Source: JAOZMY01 sp964577975 (GTDB lineage Bacteria; Desulfobacterota; S145-22). From it: 64,000 bases of DNA. The stretch lies in the NCBI GenBank assembly GCA_964577975.1, contig CAZOBB010000199.1, positions 1 to 64,000 on the forward strand, given 5' to 3'. A program made the translations under genes and the position numbers. The notes beneath the pieces were generated by a model, which was not told where the DNA came from, did not search any database, and saw nothing but the letters and a program-made list of their open reading frames with translations. This document shows positions 49,010 to 57,737 of the stretch, in pieces; positions within the stretch are counted from its first letter, which is position 1; each line of letters starts with the position of its first letter.

Positions 49010-49717
49010 ATGCTGCTCAAAATTAAAGATCTCAGCGTTTTTTACGGGGATATGCAGGCCCTGTGGAACGTAAGCTTTGAGGTTGAAAAAGGAGAGCTTG
49101 TAACCCTCGTGGGGGCCAACGGCGCAGGTAAAACCACTACGATCAACGCCATTTCCGGGCTTCTTCCCAACAAAAAGGGAGAAATATATTTCAAAGATCA
49201 CCCAATCCATGAGATGGAGCCCCACGAAATCACAGCTCTAGGGATAATTCAGGTGCCGGAAGGACGAAAGCTTTGGCCCAATCTCACCGTGTTGGAAAAT
49301 TTGGAACTGGGGGCCTACCTGAAGGTAAACCGGAAAGAAAAGAATAAAAATCTCGATCGGGTCTACGATCTCTTCCCGCGCCTCAAAGAACGGGAAGATC
49401 AACTGGCAGGCACCTTATCGGGCGGGGAACAACAAATGGTAGCCATCGGCCGCGCCATGATGTCCCAGCCTGAAATTCTAATGTTGGACGAACCCTCCTT
49501 GGGACTCGCCCCCATCTTGGTGAAAGACCTCTTCAAAATCATCCGGAGAATTAACGAACAAGGCGTAACGGTTCTCCTCGTGGAGCAAAATCTCCGTTAT
49601 GCCCTCGAAAATTCGACGCGCGGTTACGTCTTGGAAACGGGAAGGGTCACCCTGTCGGGGTCTAGCTCAGAATTACTCGAAAATCCTCACGTCAAGAAGG
49701 CCTATTTGGGAATGTAG
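49010..49717 (+). CDS. livF: Liv-type ABC transporter ATPase (LivF family)
   Basis: 235 residues. Walker A LVGANGAGKTTTINAISGLL, canonical signature GTLSGGEQQMVAIGRA, Walker B EILMLDEPSLGLAP and the switch His replaced by Gln in LLVEQNLRYAL, which is normal for LivF. The motif IIQVPEGRKLWPNLTVLENL is characteristic of the family. It closes the transporter gene set, and the amidohydrolase gene follows 76 bases later. Confidence 0.93.
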   Translation: MLLKIKDLSVFYGDMQALWNVSFEVEKGELVTLVGANGAGKTTTINAISGLLPNKKGEIYFKDHPIHEMEPHEITALGIIQVPEGRKLWPNLTVLENLELGAYLKVNRKEKNKNLDRVYDLFPRLKEREDQLAGTLSGGEQQMVAIGRAMMSQPEILMLDEPSLGLAPILVKDLFKIIRRINEQGVTVLLVEQNLRYALENSTRGYVLETGRVTLSGSSSELLENPHVKKAYLGM

Positions 49718-49793
49718 GCTGTCATCCCCGTCTTGTATTCACGACCCCGAGATTGTATGCTTATAGTAACGAATCGCAAAGGAAAGAGAAGGC

Positions 49794-51557
49794 ATGAGGG
49801 ACACGATTTCGCAACGTAGTCTATCAGGGATCATTCAAGTTTCGCTCTTCCAAACACCACCCGATAAGATACTGAAAGCAAAGGGAATAGCCAATGTTTT
49901 CACGGGAGAAATCCAAGAAAACGTCTATGTAGGTATTCACAAAAATAGGATCGCCTACATCACGGGATGGGATCACTCCCTTTGTGTTGGAGACCAGACT
50001 GAGATAGTCGATCTGACGGATACCTTTTTATGTCCAGGCCTCATCGACGGCCACACTCATATCGATGCCGGTATGACCCTAAAAGAATTTCTTTCGTATG
50101 CCATTCCTGGAGGGGCAACAACCGTCGTAACGGAAACGACGGCTATCGCATCGGTTCTGGGAAAGAGAGGGGTATTCTCCTTTCTGCGGCAGGCATCGCG
50201 TCAACCCATCCCCATCTTTATCACGGCTCCCGCCGAAATCCCTCCCTATCCCGATTTCGAAACGTGTCATCCGTTCGACGACAAGGACTTTTTCGAGATC
50301 ATCGCTCACAAACGAACGTTAGGGATCGGAGAAATCTACTGGAAGGCTTTGATCGAACGGGATTCATCCCTTCTCAAAAGGGTCGCGACGACTCTAAATC
50401 TCGGCAAGATGGTGGAAGGCCATGCCGCCGGAGCGAGAAAGGAAAAACTCGAAGCCTATGTCGCAACCGGCGTATCAAGTTGCCACGAATCCATTTCACC
50501 CGAAGAGGTCTTGGAAAAGCGTCGCCTGGGTATGGACGTCATGGTACGCTGTGGGTATATCCGCGACGACTTGAAAGCCATTGCCCCATTCCTAAAAGAC
50601 AAGGTAACCGATGGTATCCTTCTCGTCAGCGATGGATATTCCCCTAAGATGTTGATTCAGGAAGGGTATCTCAATCACATCGCCCGTCTTGCCGTGGAAA
50701 GGGGGATAAATCCCGTCGAGACCGTTCGGATGCTCTCCCTCAATGTGGCTCGCCATTTCCAACTCGAAAGAAGGGGAGCAATCGCCCCAGGGTGGTTTGC
50801 CGATATTGTCGCCGTCAAGGATCTGAACGATTTCGAGGTGCGGTGTGTCATCTCCGAGGGAACCGTCATTTGGAAAGACGGGACGTTCCTCAAACAGCCG
50901 GTGCCCGACACCTACCCAAACTATTATCGAAAAACCATCACCCTTCCCGAGGCACACGAAATCGATTTCTATCTCTGGGGAGCCAACAATCCCACCGACG
51001 TTCACGTCGTCGAGATCAAAACAGAAACAGTAACCGGCCTTACCACCGCGCGTCTGCCTCTCTCCGACGAGGGAAACATCCTCGCGGATCCCGCACACGA
51101 TATCCTGAAATTCAGCGTCCTTTACCGTCACGCCGAGTCGTCTCCGGAGGTCATAGGGTTTCTTAAGGGATTTGGACTAAAAGAAGGAGCCATCGCTTGC
51201 AGCCTCACGTGGGATTGTAACAACATCATCGTCATCGGTCCCAATGAGTGTGACATGGCCGCCGCCGTCAACCGTCTCCGAGACATCGGAGGAGGAGCCG
51301 TCTTCACCTTAGGAGAAGAAGTGGTGGTTGAAGTTCCACTTCCCCTAGCGGGCATTATAAGCGAAAAACCTCTAACGGAACTTGCTTGCGAGATCAACGA
51401 GCTTGAACTTACCCTCAAAGAAACGGGATGCCCCTTGGAAAGGCCCTTTTTGGTGCTTCAAACCCTCCCCTTTACGGGACTCCCCTTCTACCGTCTCACG
51501 GATAAGGGGTTGGTGGACATCCGCGCCAAGAAATTGATCCCCGTCATCATTCCATGA
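49794..51557 (+). CDS. Adenine-deaminase-like amidohydrolase with divergent active-site motifs
   Basis: 587 residues, adenine-deaminase length. The N-terminal metal site PGLIDGHTHIDAGMTLKEF is intact, as are GIGEIYW (bridging Glu region), VEGHAAG, a late Asp in LLVSDGYSP, and RRGAIAPGWFADIVA. The motif usually SDHE reads SSCHES, and the C-terminal HDSHN-type motif reads TWDCNN, so the substrate may not be adenine. C-terminal VPLPLAGIISEKPL is family-typical. Start is ATG at 49794; GGAAAGAGAAGG precedes it. The location after a Liv-type importer suggests the transporter could supply its substrate. It overlaps the NUDIX gene by four bases (ATGA). Confidence 0.85.
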   Translation: MRDTISQRSLSGIIQVSLFQTPPDKILKAKGIANVFTGEIQENVYVGIHKNRIAYITGWDHSLCVGDQTEIVDLTDTFLCPGLIDGHTHIDAGMTLKEFLSYAIPGGATTVVTETTAIASVLGKRGVFSFLRQASRQPIPIFITAPAEIPPYPDFETCHPFDDKDFFEIIAHKRTLGIGEIYWKALIERDSSLLKRVATTLNLGKMVEGHAAGARKEKLEAYVATGVSSCHESISPEEVLEKRRLGMDVMVRCGYIRDDLKAIAPFLKDKVTDGILLVSDGYSPKMLIQEGYLNHIARLAVERGINPVETVRMLSLNVARHFQLERRGAIAPGWFADIVAVKDLNDFEVRCVISEGTVIWKDGTFLKQPVPDTYPNYYRKTITLPEAHEIDFYLWGANNPTDVHVVEIKTETVTGLTTARLPLSDEGNILADPAHDILKFSVLYRHAESSPEVIGFLKGFGLKEGAIACSLTWDCNNIIVIGPNECDMAAAVNRLRDIGGGAVFTLGEEVVVEVPLPLAGIISEKPLTELACEINELELTLKETGCPLERPFLVLQTLPFTGLPFYRLTDKGLVDIRAKKLIPVIIP

Positions 51558-52069
51558 AGGAACAAGACGAAATCTACGCGGTCGTCGACGCTGAAGACAG
51601 GGTCATCGGAAAGGCCACGCGGGAGAAAATCCACCGAGAAGGGCTCTTTCATCGCAGTGTCCATATCTTCGTCTTCAACAAGGACGGCCAACTCTACATC
51701 CAGAAACGCTCCATGAACAAAGATATGTATCCTGGGCTTTGGGATTCCTCAGCAGCAGGCCACGTTGATTTCGGAGAGACCTACGAAACGGCAGCGGCAA
51801 GAGAATTGGAAGAAGAGTTGGGTTTGAGATCCAGAGTCATCCCCTGGTTTAAAATCCGCGCTTGCCAAGAAACAGGGTGGGAACACGTAACCTTTTTCAC
51901 CGCTCACGCCTCAGGGAAAATTCGGGCAAATCCCTCAGAAATTATGGAAGGAAAATTCATCGACATCCCCAAGCTCTCCCTATGGGTCACCCATACGCCT
52001 TCCATCTTTGCACCCGGTTTCCTCCTTGTCTACAAATTGGCACTGGGGCGAGGGATTCTCTATCGTTAA
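51554..52069 (+). CDS. NUDIX hydrolase
   Basis: 171 residues. The NUDIX box is perfect: GHVDFGETYETAAARELEEELGL, seen as G-x5-E-x7-REL-x-EE-x-GL at about residues 73-95. The N-terminus (VVDAEDRVIGKATREKIHREGLFHRSVHIFVFN in parts) resembles isopentenyl-diphosphate isomerase-like NUDIX proteins (YfcD type). The natural substrate is unknown; hydrolysis of nucleoside-diphosphate derivatives is the family norm. It is translationally coupled to the amidohydrolase (ATGA). Confidence 0.9.
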   Translation: MKEQDEIYAVVDAEDRVIGKATREKIHREGLFHRSVHIFVFNKDGQLYIQKRSMNKDMYPGLWDSSAAGHVDFGETYETAAARELEEELGLRSRVIPWFKIRACQETGWEHVTFFTAHASGKIRANPSEIMEGKFIDIPKLSLWVTHTPSIFAPGFLLVYKLALGRGILYR

Positions 52070-52075
52070 AGAGAC

Positions 52076-52759
52076 ATGACCGCTATTGAAATCATCCCTG
52101 GCATTTTTCAAGTAGGAGGACCAGGACTCACCGACACCAACGACTGTCTGTCTTACCTCATCCAGGGTTCCCCAACAGTCCTCATAGACACGGGGGCCGG
52201 CCCTTCCGCTTCGACCATTGCTTCTAACATCACAGAGACGGGATGCAGTCTCAATGATATAGAAATCCTTTTTCTAACCCATTGCCATATTGATCACATC
52301 GGAGGGGCTTTTTATTTCAAAAGGCATTGCCCCAATCTCACAATTATCGCGCACGCCCGTGATGCCGAAGCCATCCAAACGGGAGATCCTATCCAAACGG
52401 CTGCCACGTGGTACGGCCTTCGGTTGGCCCCTTTGCCACTCGATGTAACCTTCCACGAAGATAAAAAAGAAATCCAAGCCACGCCCTCTCCCGTAACGTT
52501 TCTCCACACTCCCGGACACACACCGGGTTCCTGTGTCGTGCTGACCGAGCGCCAGGGAGTAAAGGTCCTTTTTGGCCAAGATATTCACGGCCCTTTCATG
52601 GCCGAATTTGGATCCGATCTCTCCCTTTGGAAAAACTCGATGGAACGACTTCTCCGCCTCGAAGCGGACATTCTATGCGAAGGTCATTATGGAATCATCA
52701 AAGGTAAAGAGGAGGTGCGTTCCTTTATCCAGCATCATCTCAATCTTGAAGGTTTTTAG
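52076..52759 (+). CDS. Metallo-beta-lactamase-fold hydrolase
   Basis: 227 residues. Metal-binding motif THCHIDHIGGAFYF (HxHxDH) near residue 70, later HTPGHTPGSC, GQDIHGPF and EGHYGII complete a glyoxalase-II-like di-metal site. No signal peptide, so cytoplasmic. The substrate is unknown; thioesters and lactones are typical. It lies six bases after the NUDIX gene in the same transcript. Frame runs on to a stop at 52759. Confidence 0.88.
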   Translation: MTAIEIIPGIFQVGGPGLTDTNDCLSYLIQGSPTVLIDTGAGPSASTIASNITETGCSLNDIEILFLTHCHIDHIGGAFYFKRHCPNLTIIAHARDAEAIQTGDPIQTAATWYGLRLAPLPLDVTFHEDKKEIQATPSPVTFLHTPGHTPGSCVVLTERQGVKVLFGQDIHGPFMAEFGSDLSLWKNSMERLLRLEADILCEGHYGIIKGKEEVRSFIQHHLNLEGF

Positions 52760-52893
52760 GCAAAGACTCTCTCGATCAATAACCCTTTAAGGAAAATAAA
52801 ATCCTTTCCATCAAGCTTGTTACCTTGACAGCACAAACGCGGGTATGGTACGCATAGTCCAACTACTCGAAAGTGCAAAGGATTTAAGGAGCT

Positions 52894-54261
52894 TTGAGCA
52901 AACGGAAGAAAAACGGAATTGTAAGATTTTTTTGTTCCCTAAAACTGACCATTACTTTGTTGATTCTTCTCGCCGTAGTCTCCATCTTTGGGACGGTCAT
53001 TCCCCAACGTCTGTCCGACTCCCAATACCTGCAACATTATCCGCAAGGGCTCTTCTACTTCTTCAAGTTCATCGGCGTGTTCGACCTGTATCACGCCTGG
53101 TGGTTTCAACTTCTCCTCGTCCTCCTGATCGTCAATCTCATCTTCTGCTCGCTCGAACGTTTCCCCAAGGCGTGGGCTTTCTTCTCCACTCCCAAAAAGT
53201 GGCTCGAACCAGAAGAAATAGCCAAATTTCCCCTAAAAGAGCGCTTTGTGATTTCCGAGAAGTCTCGCAATCCAGTGCAAATCGCCGAGATCGTAACTTC
53301 CCAACTCAAACACGTAACCAAGGAAGAAAGAGACGGAAGGGTGGTTCTCTTTCACGAGCGGGGGAAAATCTCAAGACTGGGTGTATACATCACCCACCTC
53401 AGTGTCATCATCATCATTTTAGGGGCGCTCATTGGGTCTTTGTTTGGATTCGAGGCCTTTGTAAGCTTACTGGAGGGGACCTCCACCAACCGGGTCTTCC
53501 TGCGCGATGGCAAGAATACTCCCATGATGCTGGATTTCACGATACGGTGCGACGATTTCGACATAGCCCTCTATCCCAACGGCATGGTCAAAGAGTATAC
53601 GAGTACATTAAGTATCCTGAAAAACGGGAAAGTCGTCATTGATCACCAAAAGGTTGAGGTTAACCATCCCTTGATGTTTGAGGGAATCCGATTCTACCAG
53701 GCCTCTTATGAGAAACAACGCTCCCCTCTGATGACGATCGCCGTCACCTCGAGGGGAAAAACCATACACAAGACCTTCAAGGTCATGGGAGGGGTAGAGG
53801 TCCCCTTGGGAGACGGGTTCCGTTTCTCCGTTCTTCAATACCATCCAGATCTTCAGGGATTTGGGCCCGCCGTTCAAATTCAGGAGCAATCCCCGCAGAA
53901 AAAATCTGTAAAAACCTTTTGGATCTTCCTAAATTACCCAGATTTTGATAAAAAGCGAAATGGAAAACACATCTATGTTCTTAAGAACATAGAAGAACTA
54001 TACTCAACGGGGCTTCAAGTAACGAAAGATCCGGGAGTGTGGATCGTGTGGCTGGGATGTTTGATGATGATTGGAGGATTAATTATAACCTTCTTTATCT
54101 CCCATCGCCGAGTGTGGATTATTATAGAACCCACGAATAAAAAAATTGCCATCTCTATCGTCGGATCGACCAACCGTAATCTCATTGGCTTCGAAGGAGA
54201 ATTTCAAAAAACGGTAAATACCCTTCGCGCCAACATCGAACAAAAATCATCAACTTCCTGA
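52894..54261 (+). CDS. resB: Cytochrome c biogenesis protein ResB (Ccs1)
   Basis: 455 residues. Four membrane segments: about 17-40 (LKLTITLLILLAVVSIFGTVIPQ in part), 65-90, 160-180 and one near the C-terminus (IVWLGCLMMIGGLIITFFIS). A large periplasmic region lies between the third and fourth. ResB with CcsA (ResC) handles heme delivery for system II cytochrome c maturation. No ccsA gene is adjacent, which is unusual. Start is TTG with AAGGAG three bases upstream, and the 134-base gap upstream has a TTGACA but no good -10 box. Confidence 0.88.
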   Translation: MSKRKKNGIVRFFCSLKLTITLLILLAVVSIFGTVIPQRLSDSQYLQHYPQGLFYFFKFIGVFDLYHAWWFQLLLVLLIVNLIFCSLERFPKAWAFFSTPKKWLEPEEIAKFPLKERFVISEKSRNPVQIAEIVTSQLKHVTKEERDGRVVLFHERGKISRLGVYITHLSVIIIILGALIGSLFGFEAFVSLLEGTSTNRVFLRDGKNTPMMLDFTIRCDDFDIALYPNGMVKEYTSTLSILKNGKVVIDHQKVEVNHPLMFEGIRFYQASYEKQRSPLMTIAVTSRGKTIHKTFKVMGGVEVPLGDGFRFSVLQYHPDLQGFGPAVQIQEQSPQKKSVKTFWIFLNYPDFDKKRNGKHIYVLKNIEELYSTGLQVTKDPGVWIVWLGCLMMIGGLIITFFISHRRVWIIIEPTNKKIAISIVGSTNRNLIGFEGEFQKTVNTLRANIEQKSSTS

Positions 54262-54273
54262 TCCTCTCATACC

Positions 54274-55113
54274 ATGAAGGATAAAACGAAAAAGCCCGTA
54301 CGAGCCCTTGTTCTTACAGGAAACGGAACGAACTGTGAAAGGGAGATGGCCCACGCCTGTAAACTCGGGGGGGTGGATCACGTCGAAATCGTTCATATCG
54401 CCTGGCTCCTTGACGGAGACGTTTCATTGAGGGATTTCGACTTTTTGAACTTACCAGGAGGATTTCTTGATGGGGATGATATGGGCGCTGCCCGTGCCTC
54501 CGCCAACCGCTTCAAATACAGAAAAATAAAAGGGACCACAACGACACTCCTCGAAGAAATTCAGCGATTTGTCGAGGATGGGAAACTGGTTTTCGGCGTA
54601 TGCAACGGGTTCCAACTCTTGGTCAAATTGGGGCTGCTGCCAGGCATCCAGAGAAACGCCCCCCCCTCCCAAATGGTAACGCTCACCCATAACGATTCCG
54701 GAAAATTCGAAGACAGGTGGGTAACCCTGTCGGTCAACGCCGAGTCTCCCTGTGTTTTTACAAAAGGAATTACACACATCTATCTTCCCGTTCGCCATGG
54801 CGAAGGAAAATTTTACCCCAAATCCGAAGATGTATTGGACATTATCAAAGAAAAACGACTTAACACCCTAATGTATTGTTCACCCGAAACGGGTGAACCC
54901 ACAAATCAATACCCTTACAACCCCAACGGCTCCATTGGAGCAATCGCCGGTCTGTGTGACGCAACGGGACGTGTCTTCGGGATGATGCCCCATCCGGAAG
55001 CATTTCTCCACCGAACAAACCACCCACGTTGGACACGAGAGAATCTTCCAGAGGAAGGGGAAGGAATCATCTTTTTCAAAAACGCGGTTGAATACCTGAA
55101 AGAGAGGAACTAA
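54274..55113 (+). CDS. purQ: Phosphoribosylformylglycinamidine synthase, glutaminase subunit PurQ
   Basis: 279 residues, the long form of PurQ. Class I glutaminase with nucleophile Cys in FGVCNGFQLLVKLGLLPG near residue 109 and the His-Glu pair in MMPHPEAFLHRTNHP. N-terminal ALVLTGNGTNCEREMAHAC is typical. It supplies ammonia to PurL in purine synthesis; purL and purS are not in the window. It lies 12 bases after resB and 13 before the IHF-type gene. Confidence 0.93.
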   Translation: MKDKTKKPVRALVLTGNGTNCEREMAHACKLGGVDHVEIVHIAWLLDGDVSLRDFDFLNLPGGFLDGDDMGAARASANRFKYRKIKGTTTTLLEEIQRFVEDGKLVFGVCNGFQLLVKLGLLPGIQRNAPPSQMVTLTHNDSGKFEDRWVTLSVNAESPCVFTKGITHIYLPVRHGEGKFYPKSEDVLDIIKEKRLNTLMYCSPETGEPTNQYPYNPNGSIGAIAGLCDATGRVFGMMPHPEAFLHRTNHPRWTRENLPEEGEGIIFFKNAVEYLKERN

Positions 55114-55126
55114 CAAGGGGGGAACT

Positions 55127-55408
55127 ATGAACAAAGCAGAACTGGTCCAAGAATTGGTCAAACAAAGTCATATCACGCAAAAGGTTGCCAAGATCGTCGT
55201 CGATACCATTTTTGAAGAGATGAAACAGGCGCTTGTCAAAGGAGAACGGATCGAAATCCGTGGTTTCGGAAGCTTCTCCATTCGCCAATACGATGGCTAC
55301 GAAGGGCGTAATCCGAAAACAGGTGAAACGGTCCGCGTAGCTCCAAAACGGCTTCCTTTCTTCAAGGTTGGGAAAGAACTTCGAGAAAGAATCAATCGGG
55401 CCCGTTAA
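55127..55408 (+). CDS. ihfA: Integration host factor alpha-type DNA-bending protein
   Basis: 93 residues. It is a member of the HU/IHF family; the beta-arm motif is GRNPKTGETVRVAPKRLPFFKVGKELRERI, seen in pieces, with GFGSFSIRQYDGYEGRNPKTG typical of IHF alpha and IRGFGSF preceding it. It should bend DNA, for example at sigma-54 promoters. The start has AAGGGGGG upstream. Its stop is two bases from the convergent stop of the deacetylase gene. HU cannot be fully excluded, and there is no beta partner here. Confidence 0.88.
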   Translation: MNKAELVQELVKQSHITQKVAKIVVDTIFEEMKQALVKGERIEIRGFGSFSIRQYDGYEGRNPKTGETVRVAPKRLPFFKVGKELRERINRAR

Positions 55409-55410
55409 GT

Positions 55411-56466
55411 CTACTTTTCCAACACGGGCCAATATACTTTATAGACAGACTTTACTCTCTGAATAGTCGGGGCAGCTTTCTTGAAGGCCTGATTCTCTTT
55501 TTCCTCTTCTTCCTTAGGATCAAAGGGAAGGTTGTCTTGAAGCGTGTGGAGAATTTTTACAACAGCCCGAGCCTCACCCTCTACATTATATCCCCCTTCC
55601 AACGTAAAAACAAGTCTTCCTCCACATACCCTCTTGGCAAGTTCAAGAAGAATTTGAGCCAGTCGTGCAAATCCCGTCTCCGTCACGTTCATCCCACCAA
55701 GGGGATCTCCTTCATGAATATCAAAGCCCGCAGAAACGAGAATCATGTCCGGCTTGAACGATTCCGCAATGGGAACAAGAATGTGCCGAAAGAAATTGGC
55801 AAACTCTTCATTTCCATTACCCGTACTTAAGGGAATATTAACCGTATATCCCTCTCCCTCCCCCTCACCCACTTCTTGAAGGCTTCCGGTCCCCGGATAA
55901 TAAGGATATTGATGGGTAGAAAAGTAAAGGACTCGGGGATCACTGTAGAACGTGTGTTGGGTGCCGTTCCCATGATGAAGATCCCAGTCCACAATCAAAA
56001 CTTTTGAAAGTTCCTTATCCTCCAACGCATGTTTCGCTGCAATGGCGACATTATTAAACAGACAAAATCCCATTGCTCGATCATCTTCCGCATGATGTCC
56101 CGGTGGACGTACAAGTGCGAAAGCTTGATCAACTTTTTCCTCGAGAACCCAATCCACCGCCTCCATCAGGCCTCCCGCGGCCATCAACGCGGCATCATAC
56201 GACTTTGGTGATGTCGAGGTATCCGGATCGAGCCGTACGTTTTTGCCCGACGTTGACGAAATCTGATGAATGTATGAGAGAGAATGAACACGCTGAAGTT
56301 CTTTAGTCAAAGCTGGTCGCGGAGGAATTTCTATCAAAGGTTCTCGGAATTCGGTTTTGGCAATCTCCCTCTCAATGGCCAGGAGCCTCTCAGGCGATTC
56401 TGGATGATAGATCCCCATATCATGTTCCCTGTATATGGGATGCCGAACAATTCCAATACGTGCCAT
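55411..56466 (-). CDS. Histone-deacetylase-family (AcuC/acetylpolyamine type) hydrolase
   Basis: 351 residues. Zinc site of class II-like deacetylases: IVDWDLHHGNGTQHTFY (Asp/His ligands) and VSAGFDIHEGDPLGG, with RPPGHHAEDDRAMGFCLFNN carrying the catalytic His pair. It should remove acetyl groups from acetylated lysines or polyamines in the cytoplasm. The ATG overlaps the MshN stop (TAATG), so it is translated with the pilus operon. A GNAT acetyltransferase exists elsewhere in the window but is not linked. The C-terminal extension (about 300-351) is Glu/Lys-rich. Confidence 0.9.
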   Translation of the reverse strand: MARIGIVRHPIYREHDMGIYHPESPERLLAIEREIAKTEFREPLIEIPPRPALTKELQRVHSLSYIHQISSTSGKNVRLDPDTSTSPKSYDAALMAAGGLMEAVDWVLEEKVDQAFALVRPPGHHAEDDRAMGFCLFNNVAIAAKHALEDKELSKVLIVDWDLHHGNGTQHTFYSDPRVLYFSTHQYPYYPGTGSLQEVGEGEGEGYTVNIPLSTGNGNEEFANFFRHILVPIAESFKPDMILVSAGFDIHEGDPLGGMNVTETGFARLAQILLELAKRVCGGRLVFTLEGGYNVEGEARAVVKILHTLQDNLPFDPKEEEEKENQAFKKAAPTIQRVKSVYKVYWPVLEK

Positions 56467-57737
56467 TATCTCTTCCTCTCTTTACTTGCTTTTAGATAGG
56501 TTCGTAATACTTCAAGGCGTACTGCAGCCTCCTTACGCTTCCTCTCATCTATACCATCGGATATTTTGAGAAAAGTTTCAAGGCATTTTATCGCATTGCG
56601 AATATCTCCCCTCGCCTCATAGACGCCCGACAAATTAAAATAAGCCTCCGGCCTTTCTTTTTGGAGCCTGACCGCCGTTTCAAACTCCCTTTGCGCAACG
56701 GAGAGATTCCCTATCTTAGCATAGGCAATTCCTAAATTGACATGCGTTGTATACCGATAAGGAGCAACTTTTAGAGACCGTAAGAAATATCGTATAGCCT
56801 TTGTGTTGTCCCCCTCCGCCAAATAAACCATTCCCATTCTGTTCAAATTTTCGGCACTCGAAGGTGCTTTCACAACGGCTTTACGAAGCAATTCCTCCGC
56901 CCTCTTCAAATTCCCTCTTTTCAGGTAAAGCTCCCCCAAAAACCCGAGTAGACTGGCAGTCGGTTCGGCATAAACCATGGATCTTTCCAAGGCCTCAATC
57001 GCCTTTTCTAGGTTTCCCTCTTTATAAAAAGCAAGACCTTCCTGGATAGCTTTCTTTGCCAATTGAACGGATAGATCCTTACGCTTAGGTGGGGGAAGGG
57101 GGGTCCCTCTCTGCTGGTTTCTCACTTTTTTTAGACGAGCCCTCTTACTTATCGAATGGGAAGTTCCAGAAGATCCCTTTTTCCTCCTTTTAGAACAACT
57201 TGCAGCATTGTCTTGTGATTTTTTGGCAATCCTCGTCGGCACTTGAAACTTCTGCGCCTGATTCCGGGCAGAGAGGTTTGATTTTCTTCCTGGGCTTGAA
57301 ATGGCTTCCAAGCTTTTTCCCTTCTTTTCTCGATTCTGCCCCCCTATTGATGACATTTCAGAATGATACAACGAGAGATGGGAAATCCTTTTTTCTTTTT
57401 CCCCATTCTCTTTTGCCTTCTCCTTATTCGACACACTCACACGCGGATGGGCCTCCGCCCCCCAAGATTGGGTAGACTGGACAAGATTCGAACCGGCTTT
57501 TTCAATGCTTATAGGATGCGCGCCAGGATGTCTATACCGCATCCACCAATATGCCATCCATGCCATCGATCCAATTATGCACACAATCGATAAAATCAGA
57601 ATAGCGTTTTTCACACCCTTTCTTTCGCGATTTTCACTCGATGTAGAAAGGATTGGAGAAAGAGAAGAAGGCACTTTTCGTTCTGGACCTTCTTTTTCCC
57701 TCTCCGCTTTATCAAGCGCTTCTTCAATGAGGCTCAC
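56466..57737 (-). CDS. mshN: MshN-like TPR protein
   Basis: 423 residues. A short cytoplasmic N-terminus (SLIEEALDKAEREKEG, reminiscent of MshN), one membrane helix (about 43-66), a Lys/Ser-rich linker, then TPR repeats (about 225-410: AIQEGLAFYKEGNLEKAIEALERSM, LYLKRGNLKRAEELLRKAV). MshN is the periplasmic TPR protein of the MSHA pilus machine. GTG start with GGGAGGGG nine bases upstream; it overlaps mshM by 14 bases. Order MshI-J-K-L-M-N is exactly that of Vibrio MSHA loci. Confidence 0.8.
   Translation of the reverse strand: MSLIEEALDKAEREKEGPERKVPSSLSPILSTSSENRERKGVKNAILILSIVCIIGSMAWMAYWWMRYRHPGAHPISIEKAGSNLVQSTQSWGAEAHPRVSVSNKEKAKENGEKEKRISHLSLYHSEMSSIGGQNREKKGKSLEAISSPGRKSNLSARNQAQKFQVPTRIAKKSQDNAASCSKRRKKGSSGTSHSISKRARLKKVRNQQRGTPLPPPKRKDLSVQLAKKAIQEGLAFYKEGNLEKAIEALERSMVYAEPTASLLGFLGELYLKRGNLKRAEELLRKAVVKAPSSAENLNRMGMVYLAEGDNTKAIRYFLRSLKVAPYRYTTHVNLGIAYAKIGNLSVAQREFETAVRLQKERPEAYFNLSGVYEARGDIRNAIKCLETFLKISDGIDERKRKEAAVRLEVLRTYLKASKERKR

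Noticed and set aside
49733..49761. Possible promoter TTGTAT-N17-TATGCT before the amidohydrolase gene
   Set aside because: Only 3 and 4 of 6 bases match; could be chance, and read-through from livF is also possible.
52825..52853. Possible promoter before resB (TTGACA at 52825-52830)
   Set aside because: The -35 box is perfect, but no -10-like hexamer lies at 16-18 bases; the nearest TATGGT is at 13 bases, so I did not list it.
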